From Bacteroidota bacterium (GTDB lineage Bacteria; Bacteroidota; Bacteroidia; Cytophagales; Cyclobacteriaceae): a DNA stretch of 64,000 nucleotides. Below are positions 16,254 through 26,122 of this stretch, one piece after another. The stretch lies in contig JAEWLI010000188.1 of assembly GCA_023393375.1 (NCBI GenBank), positions 7,139 to 71,138 on the forward strand, given 5' to 3'. The notes beneath the pieces were generated by a model. That model did not search any database. It was not told the origin of the DNA and worked only from the letters and a program-made list of their open reading frames with translations. The translations under genes were made by a program, and so were the position numbers. Within the stretch, counting starts at the first letter, position 1; each line of letters starts with the position of its first letter.

Positions 16254-17276
16254 CTAATTTTTCACAGCAAAGCCATACACCCTATATAAAGTATGAGAAA
16301 TGGTATTTATCTCTCTTGCCTGATTTGATGTCAAATCAATAGCAAAGAATTTATTACTACCTGTGCTGGAGCCAAAAAAACCATGTCCTTGAATAATTAA
16401 TTCGTTCGTAGGTGGATAAAATATGGTACTGACCAGACTGAGTTCTTCATCTTTACCAAATTTGGATTGGAAAAACGCTATCCAATTAGTTTCTATTAAT
16501 TCGGCTGTTTCAGAATCAAGATCGATAACATAAAGTCCATTCGATCTAAGGTAATATATAATGTCATTCTTATTATCATAATTTAAATGATTATAATTAA
16601 AACTTGAGCCAATAGGGTCATCGGGGTATTCCACATCTAATATTAAAGTTTTAAGCTCATATGTACTTGCGTCAATTACAGAAATTCTTAAATCAAAATA
16701 TGTGTCGTTTTTTGAAACGAAAGAGTTTGATTTTGGAATATAAATAAAATTTGAGACTTGTCCTCCTAAGCTAATTTCTGGAGACTCGAAAATTATTTCT
16801 CCTTGAGAACTAATCTCTTGAAAAATCAGATGTTCATACGATTGACCATACTTAATAAGTATTTTTTTGTTTGACTTAGTATTTACACTTACCGAGTGGT
16901 AATCACAGTCATCGCATATGACCTTTTTGATTCTTTCTTTCGTTTTTGGATTAAAACTTTCGAATGAAGTTGGTACATTTGAAGATAAGGAACTATAATG
17001 TGTAGTCCCAAAAAAGGTTTCATCTGACGGATCGTATGCAATACTATAAATTTCTCCAGTTAATTCATTATTACTTTCAGTTGCAAAAAATGCCCCTCCT
17101 TTATCATCGAGATTCAAACTTTTTAGATTAGAACTTTGAAAGAAGTAAATAGGTGTATGTCCTGATTCGTTGGTGTTATCATTGTTGATGTTTTCCTCAG
17201 GAAGTTCTTCTTTGGAACATCCATAGAATAATAAAGTTGTTAATAAAATAACGCTAAATCGTTTAATGTTTTTCAT
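16254..17276 (-). CDS. Lipoprotein of unknown function, beta-propeller-like
   Basis: Signal peptide and lipobox with cysteine at about residue 20 (LLTTLLFYGCSKEELPEE), then a polar Asn/Glu-rich linker. The body (about 45-340) has repeated short strands with FFATESNNELTGEIYSIAYD, FIYIPKSNSFVSKND and DIIYYLRSNGLYVIDLDSET. They suggest a WD40/YVTN-like propeller reporting values such as time courses. No enzymatic motif is seen. Orientation and spacing place it upstream of the barrel/hydrolase pair (53 bp gap), so the three may form an envelope-associated transcription unit. Confidence 0.7.
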   Translation of the reverse strand: MKNIKRFSVILLTTLLFYGCSKEELPEENINNDNTNESGHTPIYFFQSSNLKSLNLDDKGGAFFATESNNELTGEIYSIAYDPSDETFFGTTHYSSLSSNVPTSFESFNPKTKERIKKVICDDCDYHSVSVNTKSNKKILIKYGQSYEHLIFQEISSQGEIIFESPEISLGGQVSNFIYIPKSNSFVSKNDTYFDLRISVIDASTYELKTLILDVEYPDDPIGSSFNYNHLNYDNKNDIIYYLRSNGLYVIDLDSETAELIETNWIAFFQSKFGKDEELSLVSTIFYPPTNELIIQGHGFFGSSTGSNKFFAIDLTSNQAREINTISHTLYRVYGFAVKN

Positions 17277-17357
17277 TTCTTTAATAATATAAATGTTCTT
17301 TTAATATGCTTATAAACTTCAATAATCTGATCTACAACCAGAACTTCTCATAAATTC

Positions 17358-20300
17358 TCATTTACAATACTGCTTCTTCGAAAATGCGGACTTTTTATCG
17401 CCCATGCTTTCAGCTTTGCTCCAGTCGGCACATGCTTTGTCCAGTTGATCCAGTTGGTAACCTACATTTCCACGGGCACGGTAATAATCCATATTGTTGG
17501 GATCGATTTTGATGGCTTCATCAAAATCTTCCATAGCCAGTTCCAGTTTGTCCCACGATGCTTTGGCACTTCCCCGGCTGTAATAAGCAACGGCATCGTT
17601 GGGTTTTAACTTCAGGGCAATGTCGTAATCTTTCACTGCTCCTTCAAAATCCCCATTTTCTTCCCTTAAAATCGCCCTGTTGAAATAACAGTCCGGATTT
17701 TTATCATTCATACTTATCGCCTTAGTAAGATCTTCAAAAGCAGCAGTATTATTGCCCAACAATATATTGGCACTGGCTTTATCAATAAATACCTGAACAT
17801 CCGAACCATCCATTTTTATGGCTTCCTGAAAATCCACTACTGCCATATCATAGGTTTTCATATGGTAATAAGATTTGCCCCTGTGGTAATAGGCAGATTT
17901 TTCCTTGATATTACCACCTATGGCTTTGTCGAAATATTTAACAGCAAAAGGATAATTTTCTAAAGCATAATAACTTTCTGCCAGGTAATAAAAGTCAAGC
18001 GGTTCAGCTTCCTGAAGTTCTTCCAGCCTCAATAAATCAGTTGAGGCACCTTTATAATCCTCGGTTTTAAATTTCGCCATACCCCGGTTTTGATATGCCC
18101 TTCCATAATCGGGTTTTAACCTTATGGCCTGATCATAATCCCTGATAGATTCTTCATACCTTTCCAGCATAAATAAAGTCTTTCCTTTATTATTAAAAAT
18201 CACAGGATCCTCTAGTTTCAAACTTACTGCACGGTTATAATCTTCAAGGGCCGATTGAAAGTCTTTTAGGATGAACCTCGTATTTCCCCTTCTACCATAT
18301 GACCAGGCGTGATTTGGATCCAGGTTGATCGCATCACTAAAAGACTGTAGCGCACCCTGGTAATCTTTAGTTTCATATTTCGCATGGCCGAGGTTATGGT
18401 AAACCACCGCGTCTTTTGTTCCTATGGTAGTTACCTGGGTCAGGTCGGGTATGGCTTTAGTATAATTAGTAAGCTGATAATGTGAAGTCCCGCGGCTAAG
18501 AAAAGCATATATATCCGTTTCCCCCATCGACATCGCTTTATCAAGATCATCAATTGCATTTTTGTATTGATTATCCCGATAGTAAGCAACACCACGACAA
18601 TAGTACGCCTTTTGATCTTGTACGCCCTGGCTAATCGCCTGATTCAGATTCGTAATGGCATCTTTATATTTTGCCATATAAAATTGTGAAACACCCAACA
18701 TGAGATAGGCATCTTTATCAGCACCTTTTCTTTTTACCAGTTCTATTAAATCCCCCTCAGCATCTTCGTACAATTGTAAGGCATATTTTGACAATGCACG
18801 ATTGTAAAATGCCTGGGTATAATCCCTTTTGTTTTGCAGGGAAATATTATAATCCTTGATCGCTTCCACATGATCCCCAAGATTTGCTTTTGCCTTTCCC
18901 CTGTTGTTGTACATGATTGGATCATCCACACCTTTGGATACAGCCTGATTATAAGCTTCTACTGCTCCATTAAAATTGTCAATCATAAATCTGGCATTCC
19001 CCAACACATAAAAATCGTCTCCCGTGTTTCCTTCCATTTTCACGGCTTTCTCAAGATCCTGTACTGCATCTTTATAATTTTTTACAGCATAATTTGATTT
19101 TCCCCTGTTGGCTAAAGACAGCTGCGACTGGATGCCTGATTCAATGGCTTTGGTCAAATCGGTAATTGCCGGTTCATATTTATTTAAGAAAAAGCGTACA
19201 TTTCCACGTGTATCGAATGCCTGACCGTGGGTAATTCCTAGTTGAATGGCTTTGTCAAGATCAGCTTCGGCATTGGTAAAATCTTTGTTGACATACTTGA
19301 TAAAACCTCTTGAATAGTATACATCCTGATTTTTGGAACCAATGGTCACAGCCCGGTTAAAGCTGGTCATGGCATTTTCAAGATCTTTGATTTCGAATTG
19401 AGCCAATCCCATTTTCTCGAACAAGGATAAATCACTGCCACCCAATTCTTCCGATTTTTTGAAATCAGCAATACATCCCAGATAATCTTTCAGCTCAAAT
19501 TTTGCGGTGCCCCGGTAAAAAAATCCCTTAGCTGATTGGTTGTTGATCATGAGTGCTTTGCCGAAATCAGCCAATGCGCCTTGGGCATCTTTCAGCGATA
19601 ATTTACACTGTCCACGTTGAAGAAAGGTCTGTTCATTTTCTGCACCCAATGAAATAGCCTGGTCGTAACTGGCCATAGCTTCTGAAAATTCCTGTTTTTT
19701 AAACAACAAATGACCTTTAATTTCGAAACCTTCCGCATCTTTCGACCCCATTTCCATGGCTTTATCAATATCCAGCAAAGCAGCTTCGTCTTTCTTAAGA
19801 TGATACCTGACTTTACCCCTCATCAAATAGATTTGCCCTACCTTAGTACCCAATTCAATGGCTTTATTAAAAGCAGTTTCAGCCTCCACAGCATCCTTTA
19901 CCATGAACCGGGCAGTTCCAAGGTTTTCATACAAAACAAGAGAAGTTGCACCTGATTGTACCGCCAATTGAAAATCAGAAAGCGACTCTTTATACATTTG
20001 AAGTTTTACCTTTGAAATTCCTAAAGCTTCGTACACATTCCCGGATTTATCACCTTTTTGAATGGCCTGGGTCAAATCTGACATCGCCCCTTTCCAATCA
20101 TCGGTATTGAATTTGCTCAGTCCAAGATGTTTAAATACCTCATTATTATTGATCCCACCTTGTAATGCCAAAGTCAAATCAGAAATGGACTCCTTATGTT
20201 GATTTTTAGTGTAATAAATCAATCCTCTATAGAAATATTGGGATGGTTCTTCAAATTTTTTTGCGATGGACTGATCTAAATATTTCAGGGCATTTTCCTG

Positions 20301-22136
20301 ATCTTTCTGATGATAATAAGATAATCCCAATATATAAAAAGCTTCACCCTTGTTTTCACCTTTCTCAACCGCTTTTAGCATATGCGATGATGCAGAAGCA
20401 TATTCTTTATTTTGAAAATGGGAAAAACCTGCTTTATAAAATATATCCTGCGATGCTGCACCTTTTTGAATGGCTTGAGCAAAGTTAAGTGAAGCTTCAG
20501 GATATTTCTTTGTTTCAAAATAAGCATTGGCGATCAACAGATCAAGTTCCTGACTATTTTCTCCAGATTCCCGAGCTTTCAACAGATCGGGTATAGCTGC
20601 TTCAAATTGTTTAAGTTCAAATTTGGCATGGCCACGATGGAAATAGGATTTCGCATCACTTACACCTGCACGAATGGCAATATCATACTGTGCCAATGCA
20701 TCCTGATAGTTTTTTAGGACAAAATAGCTATCTGCTAATTTTTTATGGGTTTCTTTGTCTTTATCACCGAGCTCAATACTTTTCTTCAGATCATTCACTG
20801 CCTTTGGATGATCCTCTAATTGCAAATAAGCATCTGCCCTGTTTTGAAATGCTTTTAAGTAATCAGGTTTTATTTGGATAGCAGCATTATAATCTTCTAT
20901 GGCAGTTTTTACATTTTCCAACAAGTAACTGGCTTTGCCGCGGTTATTATAAACTATTTCATGTTTTTCACCTTTTGAAATGGCAGTAGTAAAATCTTCA
21001 ACTGCTCCTTTATAATCTTCAGTCAGGAATTTTGCATTTCCCCGCTGATAATACAAGAGCCCTTCTGTGGTATTCCCAAGTTCAATGGCTTTAGTAAAAT
21101 CCGGGATGGCTTTGGCGTATTCCTTATTTTCATAATGTAAAGAACCCCGATATTCGTAGATTTCCACTACTTTGGAATTTTGGGCAATGGCTTTATCGAA
21201 ATCCTGGAGGGCTTGATCAAAAGCTTTGTTTCGATAAGCGGAAATACCTCTTTTCACATAGGCTTCTGTATTTTTTGGATCAAGCGTTATTATTCTTGCA
21301 AAATCTGGAATGGCTTCTCCATACAATTTCATATCATATTTGATGTTTGCAGCCAATAAAAGTGCGGAAATGCTTTCACTATGGCTTGAACTGAAACTTT
21401 TCAGAAGGCTTAAACCTTGTTGCTGATCTTTTTTATGGATAGCATATGCTGCTTTTAAAAGAGAATTATTGTATTTATAATCCTTTACCCAACTTTTAAA
21501 ATCTATGGAAACAGGCTTGATTTGCTTGATCATGGACTGGTCGACGACAAATGTTTTGTTGGTTTCAGGATGAACACCATTGGCAACTATCCCAACCAAC
21601 TCATTTTCTGCATTTATGACAAAACTTCCCAAGTCATTTTTTCCCGTAATCGCATCAATCACCATAAAGCTTACCAAATCCTGCACATTTCCTACATCGG
21701 TAATAGTAGTTTTAGATGCTTCAAAATTATCAAAAGCTATGGCTTTCACCAGAAGCATGTCTTTTCCATAAGAAATTGATGGTGTATTGAAATTTGCAGG
21801 ATTAGGTTTTTTGGAAACATGAGAAATGTCGAAAGTCACCAACCCACTTTCAGGGCTCACACCTGTAATTTTGTTTATATCTATTATGGAACTATCTCCC
21901 AGAATGATTTGTGCGGATACTGCCCCATAAAATAATTCACCAAAAGTGAGGCCTGTTTGGTTATTGACGCATAGTCCTGCACCTTTATTCACAATACCAC
22001 CATTAGAGTTGTACGTTTGTATAAAAAATGCAGAATGTTTTAGCGGGTTTATTGGCTCTGAAGCATAAACATTTAGCCATCCAACCAACATACCTACCTG
22101 AACTAATACGAAAAGTCTTTTTGCAAGAATACTCAT
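17358..22136 (-). CDS. Giant TPR protein with degenerate trypsin-like N-terminal domain
   Basis: At 1592 residues this is among the longest proteins in the window. A signal peptide (about 1-26, ending GWLNVYA) is followed by about 200 residues with a trypsin/HtrA-like outline (FFIQTYNSNGGIVNKGAGLC ... GSFVINAENELVGIVANG). Where HtrA has its His, Asp and GNSG serine, this one reads LTFGELF, SGLVTFDI and GKNDLGSF, so it looks catalytically dead. From about residue 225 to the end there are roughly 40 consecutive 34-residue TPRs with the W-LG-Y-A-F-A-P pattern. Secreted or periplasmic scaffolding is likely. The repeats may have expanded by internal duplication. Confidence 0.85.
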   Translation of the reverse strand: MSILAKRLFVLVQVGMLVGWLNVYASEPINPLKHSAFFIQTYNSNGGIVNKGAGLCVNNQTGLTFGELFYGAVSAQIILGDSSIIDINKITGVSPESGLVTFDISHVSKKPNPANFNTPSISYGKDMLLVKAIAFDNFEASKTTITDVGNVQDLVSFMVIDAITGKNDLGSFVINAENELVGIVANGVHPETNKTFVVDQSMIKQIKPVSIDFKSWVKDYKYNNSLLKAAYAIHKKDQQQGLSLLKSFSSSHSESISALLLAANIKYDMKLYGEAIPDFARIITLDPKNTEAYVKRGISAYRNKAFDQALQDFDKAIAQNSKVVEIYEYRGSLHYENKEYAKAIPDFTKAIELGNTTEGLLYYQRGNAKFLTEDYKGAVEDFTTAISKGEKHEIVYNNRGKASYLLENVKTAIEDYNAAIQIKPDYLKAFQNRADAYLQLEDHPKAVNDLKKSIELGDKDKETHKKLADSYFVLKNYQDALAQYDIAIRAGVSDAKSYFHRGHAKFELKQFEAAIPDLLKARESGENSQELDLLIANAYFETKKYPEASLNFAQAIQKGAASQDIFYKAGFSHFQNKEYASASSHMLKAVEKGENKGEAFYILGLSYYHQKDQENALKYLDQSIAKKFEEPSQYFYRGLIYYTKNQHKESISDLTLALQGGINNNEVFKHLGLSKFNTDDWKGAMSDLTQAIQKGDKSGNVYEALGISKVKLQMYKESLSDFQLAVQSGATSLVLYENLGTARFMVKDAVEAETAFNKAIELGTKVGQIYLMRGKVRYHLKKDEAALLDIDKAMEMGSKDAEGFEIKGHLLFKKQEFSEAMASYDQAISLGAENEQTFLQRGQCKLSLKDAQGALADFGKALMINNQSAKGFFYRGTAKFELKDYLGCIADFKKSEELGGSDLSLFEKMGLAQFEIKDLENAMTSFNRAVTIGSKNQDVYYSRGFIKYVNKDFTNAEADLDKAIQLGITHGQAFDTRGNVRFFLNKYEPAITDLTKAIESGIQSQLSLANRGKSNYAVKNYKDAVQDLEKAVKMEGNTGDDFYVLGNARFMIDNFNGAVEAYNQAVSKGVDDPIMYNNRGKAKANLGDHVEAIKDYNISLQNKRDYTQAFYNRALSKYALQLYEDAEGDLIELVKRKGADKDAYLMLGVSQFYMAKYKDAITNLNQAISQGVQDQKAYYCRGVAYYRDNQYKNAIDDLDKAMSMGETDIYAFLSRGTSHYQLTNYTKAIPDLTQVTTIGTKDAVVYHNLGHAKYETKDYQGALQSFSDAINLDPNHAWSYGRRGNTRFILKDFQSALEDYNRAVSLKLEDPVIFNNKGKTLFMLERYEESIRDYDQAIRLKPDYGRAYQNRGMAKFKTEDYKGASTDLLRLEELQEAEPLDFYYLAESYYALENYPFAVKYFDKAIGGNIKEKSAYYHRGKSYYHMKTYDMAVVDFQEAIKMDGSDVQVFIDKASANILLGNNTAAFEDLTKAISMNDKNPDCYFNRAILREENGDFEGAVKDYDIALKLKPNDAVAYYSRGSAKASWDKLELAMEDFDEAIKIDPNNMDYYRARGNVGYQLDQLDKACADWSKAESMGDKKSAFSKKQYCK

Positions 22137-22399
22137 AACTGTAATAGCTGAAAATTGAAATCAAAATAAAGGGAAGAACCCAAATCAAAAATACATTTTC
22201 ATGTATAGTTCTGTAAATCAAATCCTTTTGAAACAATACATGAGTAGGAAGTGAGCCAATAGGGTGTTGAGTAAGCAGAATAATGACCAATGACGAAAGG
22301 AAGTTTTCCTGCCAATTTCTCATCTGATGACAATAATTGATAAATTTGCACCCGAAGAAATTATAAAGGATAAACTCAACATTCAAATTACCTTCACTC

Positions 22400-22843
22400 A
22401 TGAACAAAACACCGGAAAAACTTCCTTATGAGGAATTTAAAAAAATATACAGCCGTGTGCCCCGGTTATGTATTGATCTGATATTTGTTCAGGAAAATGG
22501 AGTGTTGATGATCGAGCGGGCCATTGATCCTGGCAAAGGGAACTGGCATTTTCCTGGAGGTACCGTTTTGATGGGTGAATCCATCAATGATACCATCACC
22601 AGAATAGCAGCAGAAGAAACAAATCTTCAGGTACTCGATTTTGAATTGTTAGGTTATATGGAATTTGATGAATCTGATAATCCTTATTTTCACACCATCA
22701 GCATGGTATTTAGAATAAACCAATTCGAAGGAACGTTAAAAGGAGGCAGACAGGGTAGTCATTTGAAGTTTCATTCTCAAATACCGGAAAAAATCATTAT
22801 TGAACAAAAGAATTTCCTTCAAAATACCGGGATGCTAAAATAA
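22400..22843 (+). CDS. Nudix hydrolase
   Basis: 147-residue protein with a Nudix box at about residues 51-73 (GGTVLMGESINDTITRIAAE followed by ETNL). The box keeps the metal-binding EE pair but has Ile where the first Glu of REUxEExGU is expected and Asn for its Gly. The N-terminus (YEEFKKIYSRVPRLCIDLIF) resembles GDP-mannose mannosyl hydrolase-type proteins. It probably cleaves a nucleoside-diphosphate-linked compound, but the altered box leaves the substrate open. It lies 7 bp before tgt and may be co-transcribed with it. Confidence 0.85.
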   Translation: MNKTPEKLPYEEFKKIYSRVPRLCIDLIFVQENGVLMIERAIDPGKGNWHFPGGTVLMGESINDTITRIAAEETNLQVLDFELLGYMEFDESDNPYFHTISMVFRINQFEGTLKGGRQGSHLKFHSQIPEKIIIEQKNFLQNTGMLK

Positions 22844-22850
22844 GGATTCA

Positions 22851-23981
22851 ATGAAATTCGATTTAATCGCAAAAGATAATCATACCAAAGCAAGGGCAGG
22901 TTTGTTACATACTGACCGCGGGGACATAGAAACTCCCATTTTTATGCCAGTAGGCACCATAGGAACCGTGAAAGCCGTAAGTCAGAAGGAACTTGTGGAA
23001 GATATCAATGCCCGGATCATTCTCGGCAATACTTATCATTTATATATCCGGCCGGGTATGGATATTATTGAAAGTGCCGGTGGTTTACATGCTTTTATGA
23101 ACTGGAAAAAGCCGATTCTTACTGATAGTGGAGGCTTTCAGGTTTATTCCCTGGCTGCTAACAGAAAAATTACCGAGGAAGGGGTGCAATTTCAGTCGCA
23201 TGTAGATGGCACCCGGCACATGTTCACCCCTGAAATTGTCATGGACATTCAGCGGAAGATAGGAGCAGATATTATCATGGCTTTTGATGAATGTACACCA
23301 CACCCCTGTGAATATGATTATGCCAGAAAATCAATGGAGATGACCCATCGATGGGCTAAAAGGTGTTGCGAACGTTTTGATAATACTGAACCCCTTTATG
23401 GATTTGGACAAACTTTATTGCCCATTGTTCAGGGAAGCACTTATAAAGATTTGAGAATAGCATCCGCTGAATACATCGCCTCCCTCGATCGTGAAGGTAA
23501 TGCCATAGGTGGATTATCGGTGGGTGAGCCAGCTGAAATGATGTATGAAATGACAGAAGTAGTTTGTGATATTCTTCCAATTGATAAGCCCCGGTATTTA
23601 ATGGGTGTAGGTACCCCTGGGAATATTCTGGAATGCATTGCATTAGGTGTAGATATGTTCGACTGTGTGATGCCGACCAGAAATGCCCGCAACGGGATGT
23701 TATTTACTACACAAGGTATCATAAATATCAGAAATAAAAAGTGGGAAAAAGACTTTAGCCCGATAGATGAGGAACTGGGAAATGAGGTGAGCAGTTATTA
23801 CTCCAAAGCCTATTTGAGACATCTTAATCTTAATAATGAAATTTTAGGTTCTCAAATTGCCAGTCTGCACAACCTGAGGTTTTATTTGTGGCTGGTAGAA
23901 AATGCCCGAAAACAAATTCTTTCTGGCACTTATATTGATTGGAAAAACGAGATGGTTGCAAAACTTTCACAAAGGTTGTAA
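22851..23981 (+). CDS. tgt: Queuine tRNA-ribosyltransferase
   Basis: Tgt exchanges guanine 34 of GUN-anticodon tRNAs for preQ1 during queuosine synthesis. The 376 residues show the expected landmarks: RAGLLHTDRGDIETPIFMPV at the N-terminus, the catalytic TDSGGFQV segment (about 90-97), MAFDECTPHP, the IVQGSTYKDLR and GGLSVGEP substrate-binding loops, and the second catalytic aspartate in ALGVDMFDCVMPTRNARNG. The normal zinc-site region, CxCxxC, is not evident near the C-terminus (the sequence there reads SYYSKAYLRHLN); this is a visible departure. It is in a same-strand run with Nudix, an LptF/G permease and a DMT transporter. Confidence 0.93.
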   Translation: MKFDLIAKDNHTKARAGLLHTDRGDIETPIFMPVGTIGTVKAVSQKELVEDINARIILGNTYHLYIRPGMDIIESAGGLHAFMNWKKPILTDSGGFQVYSLAANRKITEEGVQFQSHVDGTRHMFTPEIVMDIQRKIGADIIMAFDECTPHPCEYDYARKSMEMTHRWAKRCCERFDNTEPLYGFGQTLLPIVQGSTYKDLRIASAEYIASLDREGNAIGGLSVGEPAEMMYEMTEVVCDILPIDKPRYLMGVGTPGNILECIALGVDMFDCVMPTRNARNGMLFTTQGIINIRNKKWEKDFSPIDEELGNEVSSYYSKAYLRHLNLNNEILGSQIASLHNLRFYLWLVENARKQILSGTYIDWKNEMVAKLSQRL

Positions 23982-23990
23982 ATTATACAA

Positions 23991-25064
23991 ATGAAATTAC
24001 TTGACCGCTACATATTAAAAAAATTTCTGGGTGCTTTCGTTTTCGTGGTGCTGGTAATTGTATCGGTAATTTGTATCATAGATATTACGGAGAAAAATGA
24101 AAAATTTATTTCCAACTCCTTGAGTTTCCAACAGGTATTTGGCTATTACATGGATTTTTTTCCATATATCGCCAATATGATCACACCCATTACTGTATTT
24201 ATCGCGGTGGTTTTTGTTACTGCAAAACTGGCTTCTCATACTGAAATTATTGCTATTCTGAGCAGTGGCGTTAGTTTTGTACGCTTAATGGTACCCTATC
24301 TGATCGGTGCATTATTAATTGGGGCAGTTAGTTTTGTTCTTACCGGTTGGATTATACCACAGGCCAACAAAGACAGGGTGGCCTTTGAAATTGCCTATTT
24401 TGAAAAACCTTATTATTTCAGCGAAAAAAACATTCATATTAAGGTGGGGCCTGAGCTTTACCTATATATTGAAAGTTATTACAACCAATCGAACAAAGGA
24501 AATAAATTTACATTAGAGAGAATTGAAGGTACCCAACTTTTGGAAAAATTAAGTGCTGATGCTTTGTTATGGGATTCGGAAAACGAACGCTGGAAACTTA
24601 ATAACTGGAAAATAAGGAAATTTGAAGGATTCATCGAAAAAGTTTCTTTTGGTGAAGAAATGGATACCACGCTTAATATTCATCCAAAGGATTTTGAAAA
24701 CAGCTACCGGCTTTACGAAACTTTTACCATAACTGAATTGGATCAGTTTATTAAGGAATTACGATCAAGGGGGGCTGACAATATTGAAATTTATCAAATT
24801 GAAAAATATTTCCGTTTCACTTCCCCTTTTACGGTAATCATACTCACTTTCATTGCATTGATTGTTTCTGCAAGAAAAATTAGGGGAGGGGCAGGCTTTC
24901 AAATCGCTTTAGGATTTTTAATTGCTTTCATTTATATCATTTTTTACATTTTTACAAGAAGCATTGCTGAAGTTGGGGGAATGAATCCAGCCTTGGCGGT
25001 ATGGATCCCTAACTTAATATTTGCAGCTGTAGGATTATTGATGTATAAAACTGTGCCCAGATAA
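23991..25064 (+). CDS. LptF/LptG family permease (YjgP/YjgQ)
   Basis: LptF/G permeases form the inner-membrane part of the ABC machine that extracts lipopolysaccharide. The protein (357 residues) opens MKLLDRYILKKFLGAFVFVV and has membrane segments at about 15-35, 55-80, 100-120, and three near the C-terminus (270-355), enclosing a periplasmic beta-jellyroll (about 130-260). This is the expected architecture. It is 9 bp after tgt, and its stop overlaps the next gene's start (TAATG). Bacteroidota often carry this gene beside tgt, so the arrangement is ordinary. Whether it is LptF or LptG cannot be told from sequence alone. Confidence 0.9.
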   Translation: MKLLDRYILKKFLGAFVFVVLVIVSVICIIDITEKNEKFISNSLSFQQVFGYYMDFFPYIANMITPITVFIAVVFVTAKLASHTEIIAILSSGVSFVRLMVPYLIGALLIGAVSFVLTGWIIPQANKDRVAFEIAYFEKPYYFSEKNIHIKVGPELYLYIESYYNQSNKGNKFTLERIEGTQLLEKLSADALLWDSENERWKLNNWKIRKFEGFIEKVSFGEEMDTTLNIHPKDFENSYRLYETFTITELDQFIKELRSRGADNIEIYQIEKYFRFTSPFTVIILTFIALIVSARKIRGGAGFQIALGFLIAFIYIIFYIFTRSIAEVGGMNPALAVWIPNLIFAAVGLLMYKTVPR

Positions 25065-25978
25065 TGCAGGATAGCGACTTTAGGGATTATACACATTTGC
25101 ATTTTCTGGTTTTGATTTGGGGGTTTACCGCCATATTGGGTTTATTGATTACCATTCCAACAGTAGAAGTAGTGTTGTACCGCACGTTACTATCATTTAT
25201 TGGTCTGGCTGTAGTCATGGTCTTGCTCAAAAAGAAGTTCTTTATTGGTTCAAAAGAAGTGATCATCATTTCCTTAACTGGTTTTTTAATTGCTGCTCAT
25301 TGGATTCTGTTTTTCACTTCTGCAAGGATTTCCACCGCCTCTGTTTGCTTGGCCGGATTAGCTACTACTTCATTTTGGACCAGTCTGCTGGAACCTTTGT
25401 TTATGAAAAGAAAATTCCGCTGGTATGAAATGGTTTTGGGCTTGGTAGTGCTATCAGGATTGTACATTGTACTCCGTTTTGAATTTGATCATGCGCTTGG
25501 TTTGTTTCTCGGGATTCTTGCTGCATTAACTTCTGCCTTGTTCACCGTTATAAATGGCCAATTGATTAGAAAATATCATCATTACACCATCACATTTTAT
25601 GAAATGATCGGAGCTTTTGTAGCAACAGTCATTTTCCTTCCGTTCTATTTCAAATATTTCTCTCATAATAGTGTTTTATCTGTCCCCCTTTTCTCTGACT
25701 GGATATATTTATTAATCCTCGCCTTGATATGTACAGTGTATGCATATTCAGCATCTGTAGAATTAATGAAACGGTTATCTGCCTATGCCATTAGCATTAC
25801 GGTAAACCTCGAACCTGTGTACGGTATTATTCTGGCTGTATTGTTCTTTGGCCAACGGGAAACAATGAATTTTGAGTTTTATCTAGGTACTGTAGTCATT
25901 CTATTGGCTGTAATCGCTTATCCATTGATTAATAAGTACTACCGTAAAAGGGCTATGAGGATTGGAAATATACGGTGA
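25064..25978 (+). CDS. DMT superfamily transporter (EamA domains)
   Basis: Ten hydrophobic segments over 304 residues, arranged as two EamA halves (about 10-140 and 150-290), identify a drug/metabolite transporter. Examples are FLVLIWGFTAILGLLITIPT and the C-terminal ISITVNLEPVYGIILAVLFF, the typical LEPV signature of the second half. Its start overlaps the LptF/G stop by one base, so translation is probably coupled. The substrate is unknown. Confidence 0.88.
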   Translation: MQDSDFRDYTHLHFLVLIWGFTAILGLLITIPTVEVVLYRTLLSFIGLAVVMVLLKKKFFIGSKEVIIISLTGFLIAAHWILFFTSARISTASVCLAGLATTSFWTSLLEPLFMKRKFRWYEMVLGLVVLSGLYIVLRFEFDHALGLFLGILAALTSALFTVINGQLIRKYHHYTITFYEMIGAFVATVIFLPFYFKYFSHNSVLSVPLFSDWIYLLILALICTVYAYSASVELMKRLSAYAISITVNLEPVYGIILAVLFFGQRETMNFEFYLGTVVILLAVIAYPLINKYYRKRAMRIGNIR

Positions 25979-26122
25979 TCAACCATTTATGCTACTCTAA
26001 AAATCAATAATCAATTCCTTTAATTCTCCATCGAACTTTTAACAACTCTGCAAGTTCATTTATTTATAAGGTGTTAATAATACCTGAAACGAAATTTTTA
26101 TAACCGTAAGAGAATAAAGATT

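Noticed and set aside
22003..22407. Minus-strand reading frame overlapping the giant TPR gene start
   Set aside because: It is a shadow of the TPR gene's 5' end and its upstream region, with no family signature.
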